This document shows positions 40,293-49,400 of a DNA stretch of 64,000 nt, piece by piece. A model generated the notes under the pieces. It did no database searches, had not been told where the DNA came from, and was given only the letters and a program-made list of their open reading frames with translations. The position numbers and the translations under genes were made by a program. The DNA is from Cyclobacteriaceae bacterium (GTDB taxonomy: Bacteria > Bacteroidota > Bacteroidia > Cytophagales > Cyclobacteriaceae). The stretch is from NCBI GenBank assembly GCA_022841475.1, contig JALHRJ010000006.1, positions 1 to 64,000 on the forward strand, read 5' to 3'. Position 1 is the first letter of the stretch. Every line of letters begins with the position of its first letter.

Positions 40293-41377
40293 AAATTGAT
40301 GCTGATACTACTGTGAAAAATTTTCAAAAAGCGATAGATCCCGGTATCTCTACCCACATAGTTTTTGTAGGCAATCATGCTACAAAAATCATTGAGTATA
40401 CCCAGGATAACTGGCTTATCTCCTCCCTCCAGCTCGATGAACTTTCCCTGGGTATTCTGGACGGAACCCTGGAACCTGATGCTGTCTTTATCGAATCCAA
40501 CGCAGTACTTCAACAGATGGATAAGTTGTCGGAATTACTCAAAAAACATGAGATTCCATTTATCTTATATACTGAGAAATATGATGTTGCTGCTAAAGAA
40601 AAAGCCATAGAATTAAAGGTGGATGATTACCTTTTCGGTGCTCTTACGGAGTCGATGCAAAAGAGGCTTCTTTTTATCCGAAAGATCAAAGCCTACAAGA
40701 ACACCCGAAAAGAAAAACCGTACGAGATAAATAAAATCCAACCGATGCAATCGGTTAAGATCTGGCGATTGAAAAGAGCCTCTGATATAATTCTATCCTT
40801 ATTCGCGATTATAATACTTTCTCCTATTCTCATTTTAATTGCGCTGATTATCAAATTAGAGTCAAAAGGTCCTGTACTATATATCTCCAAACGAGCTGGA
40901 TCTGGCTATAAAATTTTCGACTTCTATAAATTTCGTTCCATGCGGGCTGGGGCTGATAAGGAATTAAAAAACCTTTCTCATCTCAATCAATACGCAGAAG
41001 GAAGCGAAGAATCGGTTTTCTTTAAAATTAAAAACGATCCTCGGGTTACACCTTTTGGACAATTTCTAAGGAATTCCAGTCTGGATGAATTACCGCAACT
41101 GATCAATGTACTAAAAGGCGATATGTCCTTAGTCGGTAATCGTCCCCTTCCCCTTTACGAAGCAGAACGCCTCACGAAAGATCAGATTGCCTGGCGATTT
41201 ATTGCCCCAGCAGGCATCACCGGCCTATGGCAAGTCACCAAACGAGGTCAAAAAGATATGTCATTAGATGAACGCATCCATTTGGATATGGAATACGCTA
41301 TGAAAAATTCTTTTTCGATGGATATGAAAATTATTTTTTCAACCTTCCCAGCCTTATTTCAAAAGGAGAAAGTTTGA
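40289..41377 (+). CDS. Sugar transferase (polyprenyl-phosphate glycosylphosphotransferase) with N-terminal degenerate receiver domain
   Basis: 362 residues. The C-terminal part (about 158-362) is the bacterial sugar transferase PF02397: KRASDIILSLFAIIILSPILILIALIIKLESKGPVLYISKRAG with one membrane helix, FYKFRSMR, and DELPQLINVLKGDMSLVGNRPLP. It starts glycan assembly by transferring sugar-1-P to undecaprenyl phosphate. Residues about 20-125 resemble a receiver domain, but the acceptor position reads PDAVFIES (Glu69 instead of Asp). The KP loop is replaced by FGALT. The domain probably senses or binds the preceding response regulator and is not itself phosphorylated. Confidence 0.88.
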   Translation: MKIDADTTVKNFQKAIDPGISTHIVFVGNHATKIIEYTQDNWLISSLQLDELSLGILDGTLEPDAVFIESNAVLQQMDKLSELLKKHEIPFILYTEKYDVAAKEKAIELKVDDYLFGALTESMQKRLLFIRKIKAYKNTRKEKPYEINKIQPMQSVKIWRLKRASDIILSLFAIIILSPILILIALIIKLESKGPVLYISKRAGSGYKIFDFYKFRSMRAGADKELKNLSHLNQYAEGSEESVFFKIKNDPRVTPFGQFLRNSSLDELPQLINVLKGDMSLVGNRPLPLYEAERLTKDQIAWRFIAPAGITGLWQVTKRGQKDMSLDERIHLDMEYAMKNSFSMDMKIIFSTFPALFQKEKV

Positions 41378-41385
41378 CCGGTTAT

Positions 41386-42570
41386 ATGATTTTTCTTGAA
41401 ATCGTTCTGATTTTCTATTTTTCTGCAGCCGTACTTTATACACTGGTTTTAGGCATTGCCGGACATTTTTATAAAAAGGATACTTTCCCTAAGAGTTCCT
41501 CCTTCAAACGAATGGCTGTATTTGTGCCTGGGTATAAAGAAGATACTGTGATTTTGGTGGTTGCTGAAAAACTAAGTAAACTGGAATATCCCAAAGATTT
41601 TTTCGACATTTTTATTATTGCTGATTCTTTTCAGCCAGAAACACTGGAAAAACTAGCCGCGATGTCTGTTACCTTAATACCCGTTAACTTTGAAAAAAGC
41701 TCAAAGGCCAAATCATTAAACTTTGCACTTTCTAAAGTAACAAAAACGTATGATGTAGCTGTAATTCTGGATGCAGATAACATTACACAGCCAGACTTCC
41801 TGTTAAAGGTTAATGATGCTATGAACTCTGGCATGAGTGTGATTCAGACGCAACGTGTTGCCAAAAATACAAACACATCCTTTGCCATTCTTGATGCATG
41901 CAGTGAGGCCATTAATAATCACTTATTCAGGAAGGGCACCAATGCGCTGGGACTTTCATCAAGTCTTATCGGGTCGGGAATGGCATTCGACTATAACCTC
42001 TTTAAAAATACGCTATCAAAAATTGAATCAGTTTATGAGGATCGGGAAATTCAACTCGAACTTACCAAGCAGCGTTATAAAATCAATTACCTCGAAGGCG
42101 TTCTGGTGTTTGATGAGAAAATCGATAATGCTTCTTCCTTTCAGAGCCAACGGAGAAGATGGATTTACGCACAATTCAGTAGTCTCATCCAGAATTTTAT
42201 CCCCGGCCATAAAATGCTTTTGAAAGGCAACCTTAATTTTTACAATTTTGCGGTTCTCAATAACCTTTTCCCTCCAAGATTAATGTCATTGGTTCTTCTT
42301 ATTATGCTTAGCATTCTAGCAACCATTTTTAACTCCAATTTCCTGGCAATCTGGTGGGTGTTGTTTTCTGCTTTCATTTTTACACTTGCAATCGCTTTAC
42401 CAGTTAAATTATATTCTAAAGAATTATTTTTAGCGTTATTTTCAATACCTAAAGCCTTTATAAAATTAGTCCAAGCTTCTATGAGAATGAAGGGTGCCAG
42501 TACTTTCATTCACACTACGCACTCTCAGGTAGAAGTTGACAGCGTTTTCAAAAACAATGAACCTCACTGA
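41386..42570 (+). CDS. Membrane glycosyltransferase family 2 (synthase type)
   Basis: 394 residues. N-terminal membrane helix, then a GT2 domain with VFVPGYKEDTVI, VILDADNITQPDFL (DxD), SGMAFDYNL and QRRRWIYAQF (the QxxRW motif of processive synthases), then C-terminal membrane helices (NLFPPRLMSLVLLIMLSILA; LAIWWVLFSAFIFTLAIALP). It probably extrudes or elongates a polysaccharide at the inner membrane. I prefer ATG 41386. The frame could start at TTG 41374, overlapping the previous stop. Confidence 0.88.
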   Translation: MIFLEIVLIFYFSAAVLYTLVLGIAGHFYKKDTFPKSSSFKRMAVFVPGYKEDTVILVVAEKLSKLEYPKDFFDIFIIADSFQPETLEKLAAMSVTLIPVNFEKSSKAKSLNFALSKVTKTYDVAVILDADNITQPDFLLKVNDAMNSGMSVIQTQRVAKNTNTSFAILDACSEAINNHLFRKGTNALGLSSSLIGSGMAFDYNLFKNTLSKIESVYEDREIQLELTKQRYKINYLEGVLVFDEKIDNASSFQSQRRRWIYAQFSSLIQNFIPGHKMLLKGNLNFYNFAVLNNLFPPRLMSLVLLIMLSILATIFNSNFLAIWWVLFSAFIFTLAIALPVKLYSKELFLALFSIPKAFIKLVQASMRMKGASTFIHTTHSQVEVDSVFKNNEPH

Positions 42571-43471
42571 ACCTCCATTGGTCTCCATTATTACCGTTAA
42601 CTTTAATAGCACTGGGGTTACTTGCGAATTACTAAAGTCCCTCTTGGCGCTTTCTTATTCAAACGTAGAAGTTATTGTTGTTGATAACGCCTCTGAGGCA
42701 AATCCAACAAAAGAACTTCTCGAAATTTATCCGGCTGTAAAAATTATTCTAAGCAAGAAAAATTTGGGTTTTGCCGGTGGAAACAATTTAGGTATCCGGA
42801 ATGCAACGGGCGACTATTTATTCTTTGTTAACAATGACACTGAACTTACACCGGGGATCGTTGATATCTTAGTCAATACAATTAAAGAACAACCTAAGGT
42901 TGGTATTGTAAGTCCTAAATTTCATTATTACTACCATCCTGGCATTATTGAATATGCGGGCTATCATAAAATGAATTTTCTTACCGCCAAAAATAGAATG
43001 GTGGGTAACATGGAAAAAGATATTGGGCAATTCAATCAACTCAAAGAAACAAATTATGCTCATGGCGCAGGCATGATGGTATCCCGGGAAATAATTAATT
43101 CGGTAGGTAGTATGCCGGAGTGTTATTTTCTGTACTACGAAGAAGTTGACTGGTGTGAACAAATAAAGCGCAAAGGATATAAAATCTATTATCAACCCAA
43201 CGCTTTGATCTATCATAAGGAATCCATGACGACAGGCAAAGAAAGCCCTTTAAAGACCTATTACTTAACACGCAACAGATTGATGTTCATGAAACGGAAT
43301 GCATCATCCCTTCAGCTTTCTATCTTCATAATTTTCTTTTCTTTATTTACGATTCCTAAAAACGTGCTGTCCTATTTAATAAAAGGTAAAATTAAACACC
43401 TGCGGGCATTTGGGATGGGAATACTCTGGCATTTAACTTCTCAGAAAAGTCTGGTCTATAATTCAAAATGA
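42557..43471 (+). CDS. Glycosyltransferase family 2 (rhamnosyltransferase-like)
   Basis: 304 residues from ATG 42557. VSIITVNFNSTGVTCELLKSLL, VIVVDNASE, NLGFAGGNNLGIRNATGDYLFFVNNDTELTPG and the later YFLYYEEVDWCEQIKRKGYKIYYQPNALIYH are the hallmarks of the WcaA/RfbN-like GT2 branch that adds rhamnose or related sugars. Cytosolic face of the inner membrane. A 3' hydrophobic segment may anchor it. It overlaps the upstream gene by 14 bp and the next by 4 bp. Confidence 0.9.
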   Translation: MNLTEPPLVSIITVNFNSTGVTCELLKSLLALSYSNVEVIVVDNASEANPTKELLEIYPAVKIILSKKNLGFAGGNNLGIRNATGDYLFFVNNDTELTPGIVDILVNTIKEQPKVGIVSPKFHYYYHPGIIEYAGYHKMNFLTAKNRMVGNMEKDIGQFNQLKETNYAHGAGMMVSREIINSVGSMPECYFLYYEEVDWCEQIKRKGYKIYYQPNALIYHKESMTTGKESPLKTYYLTRNRLMFMKRNASSLQLSIFIIFFSLFTIPKNVLSYLIKGKIKHLRAFGMGILWHLTSQKSLVYNSK

Positions 43472-44592
43472 GTCATCCATCGCGTTACAAAATTCTTTTC
43501 TGCATTCGGCAAGGCACCATCGGTGGTGGCGAGAGCCACCTCATTGACCTGATAGAATTTTTAGACAAAGAGGTGTATGAGCCAATTGTTCTGTCCTTTT
43601 CGGACGGTGCCATGATCACTCACTTTCTGGAAAGAAATATTGCTACTTATGTCATCCATTCTAAAAGACCCTTTGATTTACAGGTGCGAAAAGAGGTTAA
43701 CTCATTACTGGACTCAGTCCTTCCCGATCTCATCCATATTCATGGTACCCGTGCATTCTCGAATCTGTATTTTGCGAAAATAAAAAAAACAGTACCTATT
43801 GTTTATACTGTACATGGGTGGTCCTTTAATTCCAATCAATCCTATTTACGCAAATTCCTGGCTATCCAGGCAGAACGTCTTTTTACCCGCAGGTCTTCCA
43901 AAGTGATTAATGTTTCCCGGAATAATCAAATGACGGGCGAACAACATATCAAAAAATTTCAATCGGAAGTAATTCATAATGGAGTAAACTTAACCGTATT
44001 CGATAAACAAAAACTCTATCCATCTATCCGAATAGAGCTTGGCATTCCGGCAGACGCCTTTGTAATTGGTTTCATAGCCCGTTTAACGGAACAAAAAGAT
44101 CCGTTCACCCTCATCCATGCTTTTTCAGCGTATTCGAAAGAAAATGCGTTGGCGCGCCTGCTTATTGTTGGTGATGGCGATTTAAAAGATGCGTGTGTTT
44201 CTTTGGTTCATCAATTAAACCTACAGGACCTTATTGTTTTTCAGCCCTTTCGGAAAGATATTCCCGCATTGTTGCAAGCCATTGATATATTTTGTTTGCC
44301 CTCGCTTTGGGAAGGCTTTTCAATTGGATTAGTGGAGGCCATGGCCATGGGTAAAGCCGTTATTGCAACAGGCGTTGATGGCACCTTGGAAATTCTCAAA
44401 GACCATGAAAACGGTCTGCTTATTGCTAAAAAGGATACACAAGGCTTAATAAATAAGATGGGACTGCTCTTTACAAATCAGGATTTGCGCATTAGATTGG
44501 AAGCAAAAGCATATAAAACAATTAGCTCCGAATTCAGTGCCCATAGAGTATCTCAACGCACGGAAGCAATTTACAAGCAACTTCTAAAATGA
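43468..44592 (+). CDS. Glycosyltransferase family 4
   Basis: 374 residues, GT-B fold. The N-terminal half has GTIGGGESHLIDLIEFL and HIHGTRAFSN. The C-terminal half has IGFIARLTEQKDPFTLIHAF, LLIVGDGDLKDA and the E-x7-E nucleotide-sugar motif PSLWEGFSIGLVEAMAMGKAVIATGVDGTLEIL. A retaining transferase for the same polysaccharide. ATGA overlap with the preceding gene. Confidence 0.92.
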   Translation: MSHPSRYKILFCIRQGTIGGGESHLIDLIEFLDKEVYEPIVLSFSDGAMITHFLERNIATYVIHSKRPFDLQVRKEVNSLLDSVLPDLIHIHGTRAFSNLYFAKIKKTVPIVYTVHGWSFNSNQSYLRKFLAIQAERLFTRRSSKVINVSRNNQMTGEQHIKKFQSEVIHNGVNLTVFDKQKLYPSIRIELGIPADAFVIGFIARLTEQKDPFTLIHAFSAYSKENALARLLIVGDGDLKDACVSLVHQLNLQDLIVFQPFRKDIPALLQAIDIFCLPSLWEGFSIGLVEAMAMGKAVIATGVDGTLEILKDHENGLLIAKKDTQGLINKMGLLFTNQDLRIRLEAKAYKTISSEFSAHRVSQRTEAIYKQLLK

Positions 44593-44599
44593 AAATTAA

Positions 44600-45367
44600 A
44601 TGATTAAAAACCTGCCCTCTTATACACGCATTGCTGATCAAAAAAGATTAAAATTCATCCTTGAAAATATTTCTTCCCGTCTGCCTAAAGGCTCCAAAAT
44701 TTTGGATATAGGATGTGGCAATGGAGTCATCAGCATGCATTTAGGGTCGATTGGTTTTCATGTTTTGGGCATTGATGTCAGTGAAAAAACTATTCAAACA
44801 GCTCTCCGTCAGAATACTCAAAGTAACGTATCCTTCCAGCAAAAAAGTGCTGAAGAATTATCTAAAGAAGGTCAATCTTTTGATGCCATTATTTGCAGTG
44901 AGGTTTTGGAACACCTCGAGCGCCCGGGTGAGTTACTAGAAAAAATCTATGCCATTCTCAATACTAATGGAATATTAATTGCTACCGTACCTAATGGCAA
45001 AGGCCCCCGGGAACAATTTGTAACCAAGCCGATGCTTTACCTCGAGCGAAAAAATAATGTCCTGACAAAAATGGTTAAGAAAACGAAAAACATTTTTGGC
45101 TACAGTGGAAAAACCACTCAGTCAAATGCCGATAACTTAGATCATATTCAATTTTTTAGTTATACTCATCTGCATAATCTACTAAGTACCCACCATTTTA
45201 AAATCATTCAATTTGGCAAAGCTAATTTTATAGATGATGTATTCCCCTTTTCCTTTTTTGCTAACCGGATTATCATGCTACAGCGATTGGATTGTTGGGT
45301 AGTCGATTATCTTCCCCGATGGGCTACAGGAGGATTTTTTACAGTGTCCACAAAACAACATGGCTGA
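44600..45367 (+). CDS. Class I SAM-dependent methyltransferase
   Basis: 255 residues. Motif I ILDIGCGNGVISMHLGSIGFHVLGIDVSE (about 34-62), motif post-I/II FDAIICSEVLEHLERPGELLEKIYAILNTNGILIATVPNG (about 92-130). The C-terminal half contains a YTHLHNLLSTHHFKIIQFG substrate cap. In this operon it probably methylates a sugar or lipid-linked intermediate. It is 7 bp after the GT4 gene and overlaps the next gene by 8 bp. Confidence 0.9.
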   Translation: MIKNLPSYTRIADQKRLKFILENISSRLPKGSKILDIGCGNGVISMHLGSIGFHVLGIDVSEKTIQTALRQNTQSNVSFQQKSAEELSKEGQSFDAIICSEVLEHLERPGELLEKIYAILNTNGILIATVPNGKGPREQFVTKPMLYLERKNNVLTKMVKKTKNIFGYSGKTTQSNADNLDHIQFFSYTHLHNLLSTHHFKIIQFGKANFIDDVFPFSFFANRIIMLQRLDCWVVDYLPRWATGGFFTVSTKQHG

Positions 45368-46274
45368 GAAAATAAATTATTTTCTGTTTTCTTTTTTGCT
45401 CCTGGTTTCGCAAGGTGTGGCACAGGGACTACCGGCAGTCAAGATTCGTAAAATTTCCATCGCGGAAGATAAGATCACCGTAGTTACAACACTGCCTAAA
45501 ATTCTGAAAGAAGCTTCTGGTCTTTATATTGACAAGCAGGGTAACTTTTGGAGCCATAATGATGACCGTTATTCCTTTTTGTATTGTTTTGACTCAACAG
45601 GTACAATATTAAAAACAGTCTATTTGAACCATCCCAATAAAGGTTGGGAAGATCTTGCACACGATGAAAATAACAATGTTTACATTGGTGCCTTTGGCAA
45701 CAATCGGAATGATCGAAAAGATCTGACTATCTATAAAATTAAGTCACCGGATTCAATCACTTCCAAAGTGACGATGGGAGAAACTATTAAATATCAATAC
45801 AGTGATCAGGTATCTTTTCCTCCGGCAGAAGCAAACCGCAATTATGATGCAGACGCCTTAATTGCCTTCCAAGATTCCTTATACATCTTTACAAAAAACC
45901 GAACAAAACCATTTACCGGTTTTACGCGGGTGTATCAACTTCCTCAACAACACGGAGAATACGAGGCTGAGTTAGTGGATAGTATTTTTGTGGGTAGTGG
46001 GCCTATGATGGAACACTGGATTACGGGGGCCGATATGAGTCCGGATAAAAAGACTTTGGTACTACTAGGCCATGAAAAACTCTGGGTCATTAACAATTTC
46101 AAAGGCTCAAAATTTTCAACAGGCTCACTATCAGAAATAACATTACCAGATTTTACCCATAAAGCGGGTGTTTCTTTTTATGGTAACAACATTATTTATA
46201 TAGTTGACGAAAAGGAATTTGAAATTTTAGGCGGCAATCTCTATAGGATTGATATTTCGCGCTATAAAAATTAG
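45360..46274 (+). CDS. Exported beta-propeller-like protein of unknown function
   Basis: 304 residues with a signal peptide (about 5-21, ending VAQG). Repeated strand motifs such as EASGLYIDKQGNFWSHNDDRYSFLYCFDSTG, WEDLAHDENNNVYIGAFGNNRNDRKDLTIYKI and ITGADMSPDKKTLVLLGHEKLWVI recall SdiA-regulated/esterase-like propellers of Bacteroidota. No catalytic residues can be assigned. Its overlap with the methyltransferase gene puts it in the polysaccharide operon. Confidence 0.75.
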   Translation: MAEKINYFLFSFLLLVSQGVAQGLPAVKIRKISIAEDKITVVTTLPKILKEASGLYIDKQGNFWSHNDDRYSFLYCFDSTGTILKTVYLNHPNKGWEDLAHDENNNVYIGAFGNNRNDRKDLTIYKIKSPDSITSKVTMGETIKYQYSDQVSFPPAEANRNYDADALIAFQDSLYIFTKNRTKPFTGFTRVYQLPQQHGEYEAELVDSIFVGSGPMMEHWITGADMSPDKKTLVLLGHEKLWVINNFKGSKFSTGSLSEITLPDFTHKAGVSFYGNNIIYIVDEKEFEILGGNLYRIDISRYKN

Positions 46275-46438
46275 AAAATTCAATTTTTAGCGACATTTAT
46301 GGAATTTAACAGCATTAAAATACAATAATCCGCCAGTCAAATTGCTTACCAAGCATCAAAATAGTAGATTTAGAAGTCGTATTTTCAGGTTGATTGAAAG
46401 TTTGCTATGCACATGTAAACTTTAAATTGTTCTAAGTT

Positions 46439-49400
46439 ATGATTAAACTTATGCTCTCTAAACGTGGAGTATTGTCCATGTTTTGTATTCTTTTTGCCGT
46501 AAGCGTTTTGCACGCGCAAAATCAAACTGCAAAGCTAACTCCTGTTAGTCAGATTGGATATTATGAATATTTGCCTCCAGACTATTTCACTAACTCGAAT
46601 AATTATCCAATCGTCATTTTTTTTCACGGCATGGGCGAAAGAGGAAATGGAACCACCGAGATAAACAAAGTCTCTAATATTGGTCCACCTAAGTTTGTAA
46701 AAAATGGGTATAAGTTCCCCTTTATTTTAATCTCTCCACAATTAAAAACCTCGTTTGGCAACTGGCCAACGTGGTATATGGATGAAGTGGTTGAACATGT
46801 TCGCAGTTATCTGAGAGTTGACCCCTCTAGAATTTATATAACAGGCTTAAGCTTGGGAGGGGGTGGTGCATGGGAATATGGTTATACCTTTCCACAAAAA
46901 GTAGCCGCCTTAGTTCCTGTTTGCGGAGGATACAATACAACTTCTAAAGCTTGTATTTTAGCCAATAACAATATTCCTATCTGGGCATCCCATGGAGACA
47001 AAGACACAGTTGTACCTATGTCGCGGACGGTAAATATGGTTAATGCAATTAAAGCTTGTGTTCCCGCTATCAACCCTACACCGATTTTAACCATTTACCC
47101 TAATGTTGCCCACAATGCCTGGGACTATGCCTATCGGACTGATAACTCACTCCATACGCCCAATGTTTACGAATGGATGATGGGATTTACAAAGGGAGGA
47201 GTTTCGGTTAGTGCCGGTCTGGATGTTACTTTGAACCTGCCAACGAACTCAACCACGATTTCTGCAATTGCTTCCACCTCCTCGGGTACTATCACCTCAT
47301 ATGCCTGGACAAAAGTAAGTGGTCCTGCAGTTACGATTACCAATGCCTCCTCAAACATTGTTTCTTTAAGCGGCATGGTGGCCGGTATATATACCTTCAG
47401 AATTACTGCTACTAATAGTTTAGGACAAACCAATACGGACGATGTTAAAGTTAATGTGATCTCCGGAAACCAAAACCCGGTTGCAAATGCTGGTGCCGAT
47501 AAAACTATAACCCTCCCTTCCTTTCTAACACTTAACGGAACCGGATCCGATCCGGATGGAACTATTACTTCCTATGTGTGGATACAATTGAGTGGCCCCA
47601 CTATTACTCTGGGTGCGCAAAACGCAGCCTCCTTAATATTAAACAATTTAGTGCCCGGTATTTTTGTGTTTTCATTTACGGTCACTGATAATAATGGTGC
47701 AACTGCCACTGACCTTATTACTGTAACGATCAATGGCGCAGCAACCAATCAAAATCCTGTTGCCAATGCAGGGGTAGACAAAACTCTGAATCTACCCACA
47801 AATTCAACAACATTAACTGGTTCCGGAAGTGATCCAGACGGAACAATAGCAACTTACTCATGGTCCAAAGTAAGTGGTCCAGCGGCCACGTTGACTAATG
47901 CAAACACAGCTACCTTATCACTCTCTGGATTGATAGCTGGTTCTTATGTTTTCAGGCTTACTGTAACAGATAATAATGGTGCATCTGCTAATGATCAGGC
48001 AACTGTAACCGTAATTGCAGCAAATCAGGCGCCTATCGCAAATGCCGGTAGTGCCATTACAATTACATTGCCTACCAACTCAACAAATATTGTTGGTTCG
48101 GGTACGGACGCAGACGGATCCATTGCAACGTATGCCTGGACACAAGTCGCTGGACCCAATACGGCTTCACTCACCAATTCCACTTTACCCACCCTGACAG
48201 CCAGCAACCTAATTCAGGGGGTTTATACTTTTAGATTGACGGTTACTGATAATTTGGGGGCCACCGGTTTTGCCAATGTAACAGTTACTGTAAATGCAGC
48301 CCCAGTTAACTCAGCTCCGACCGCGAATGCAGGAACTGACCAAACAATTACCTTACCCACAAATTCTCTGGTTATCGCTGGCTCTGGAAATGACTCAGAT
48401 GGGTCAATAAGCACTTATTTATGGACCAAAAGTAGTGGACCTTCAGCTACGCTCACTAATCAAAGTACCACCACTCTTACTGCTTCTAACCTTGTTGCCG
48501 GAACGTATGTATTCCGATTGACCGTTACGGATAACCTAGGCGCGACAGGATTCGATAACATTACCGTAACCGTACAACCCGCTGCGGTTAATCAATCACC
48601 ATTAGTAGATGCCGGACCTGACTTCTCATTGACTTTACCCACAAACAGCACTGATATTTTCGCCTCGGCAAGTGATCCGGATGGAACGATTAATACTTAT
48701 TTATGGACCAAGGTTAGTGGTCCCGCTGCAACGTTGAGTGGTGCAGGAACGACAACCTTGTCGGTGACTGGTATGGTAGCAGGCAATTATATCTTCCGCC
48801 TAACCGTAACCGACAATCTCGGTGCAACAGCCAATGATGATGTGAATGTAACGGTAGCCAGTGGCAACCAACCGCCTACGGTGGTTGCTTCGGATGATGA
48901 GATAATCACACTGCCCACCTCGTCAACAAACTTAATCGCGGTAGCCAGCGACCCGGATGGCACAATTGCAAGTTACTTGTGGACAAATCTTTCTGGGCCT
49001 GCTGCTCCCACGTTGGGAGGAGCAACAACCAGTTCACTTGCCATTAGCAATCTCGTAGCTGGCACTTATGTATTCCGAATAACCGTTACAGATAATAATG
49101 GAGCCACAGCTTTCGACAATGTTACAGTGATCGTACAAACGGCAACGAACTTATCACCCGCGGCTAATGCCGGGCCAGATAAGTCCATTACGCTTCCAAC
49201 TAATTCCACCAATTTTTCAGGTTCAGGTTCGGATCCAGATGGCACTATTACCAATTATACATGGACTCAGATCAGTGGTGCCGCGTTAACCCTTGCCAAC
49301 AACAATACCACTACTCTCACGGTGAGTGGGGCTGTGGCAGGTACGTTTACCTTCCGGCTAACAGTTACAGATAATAACGGGGCCACGGGTTTTGATGATG

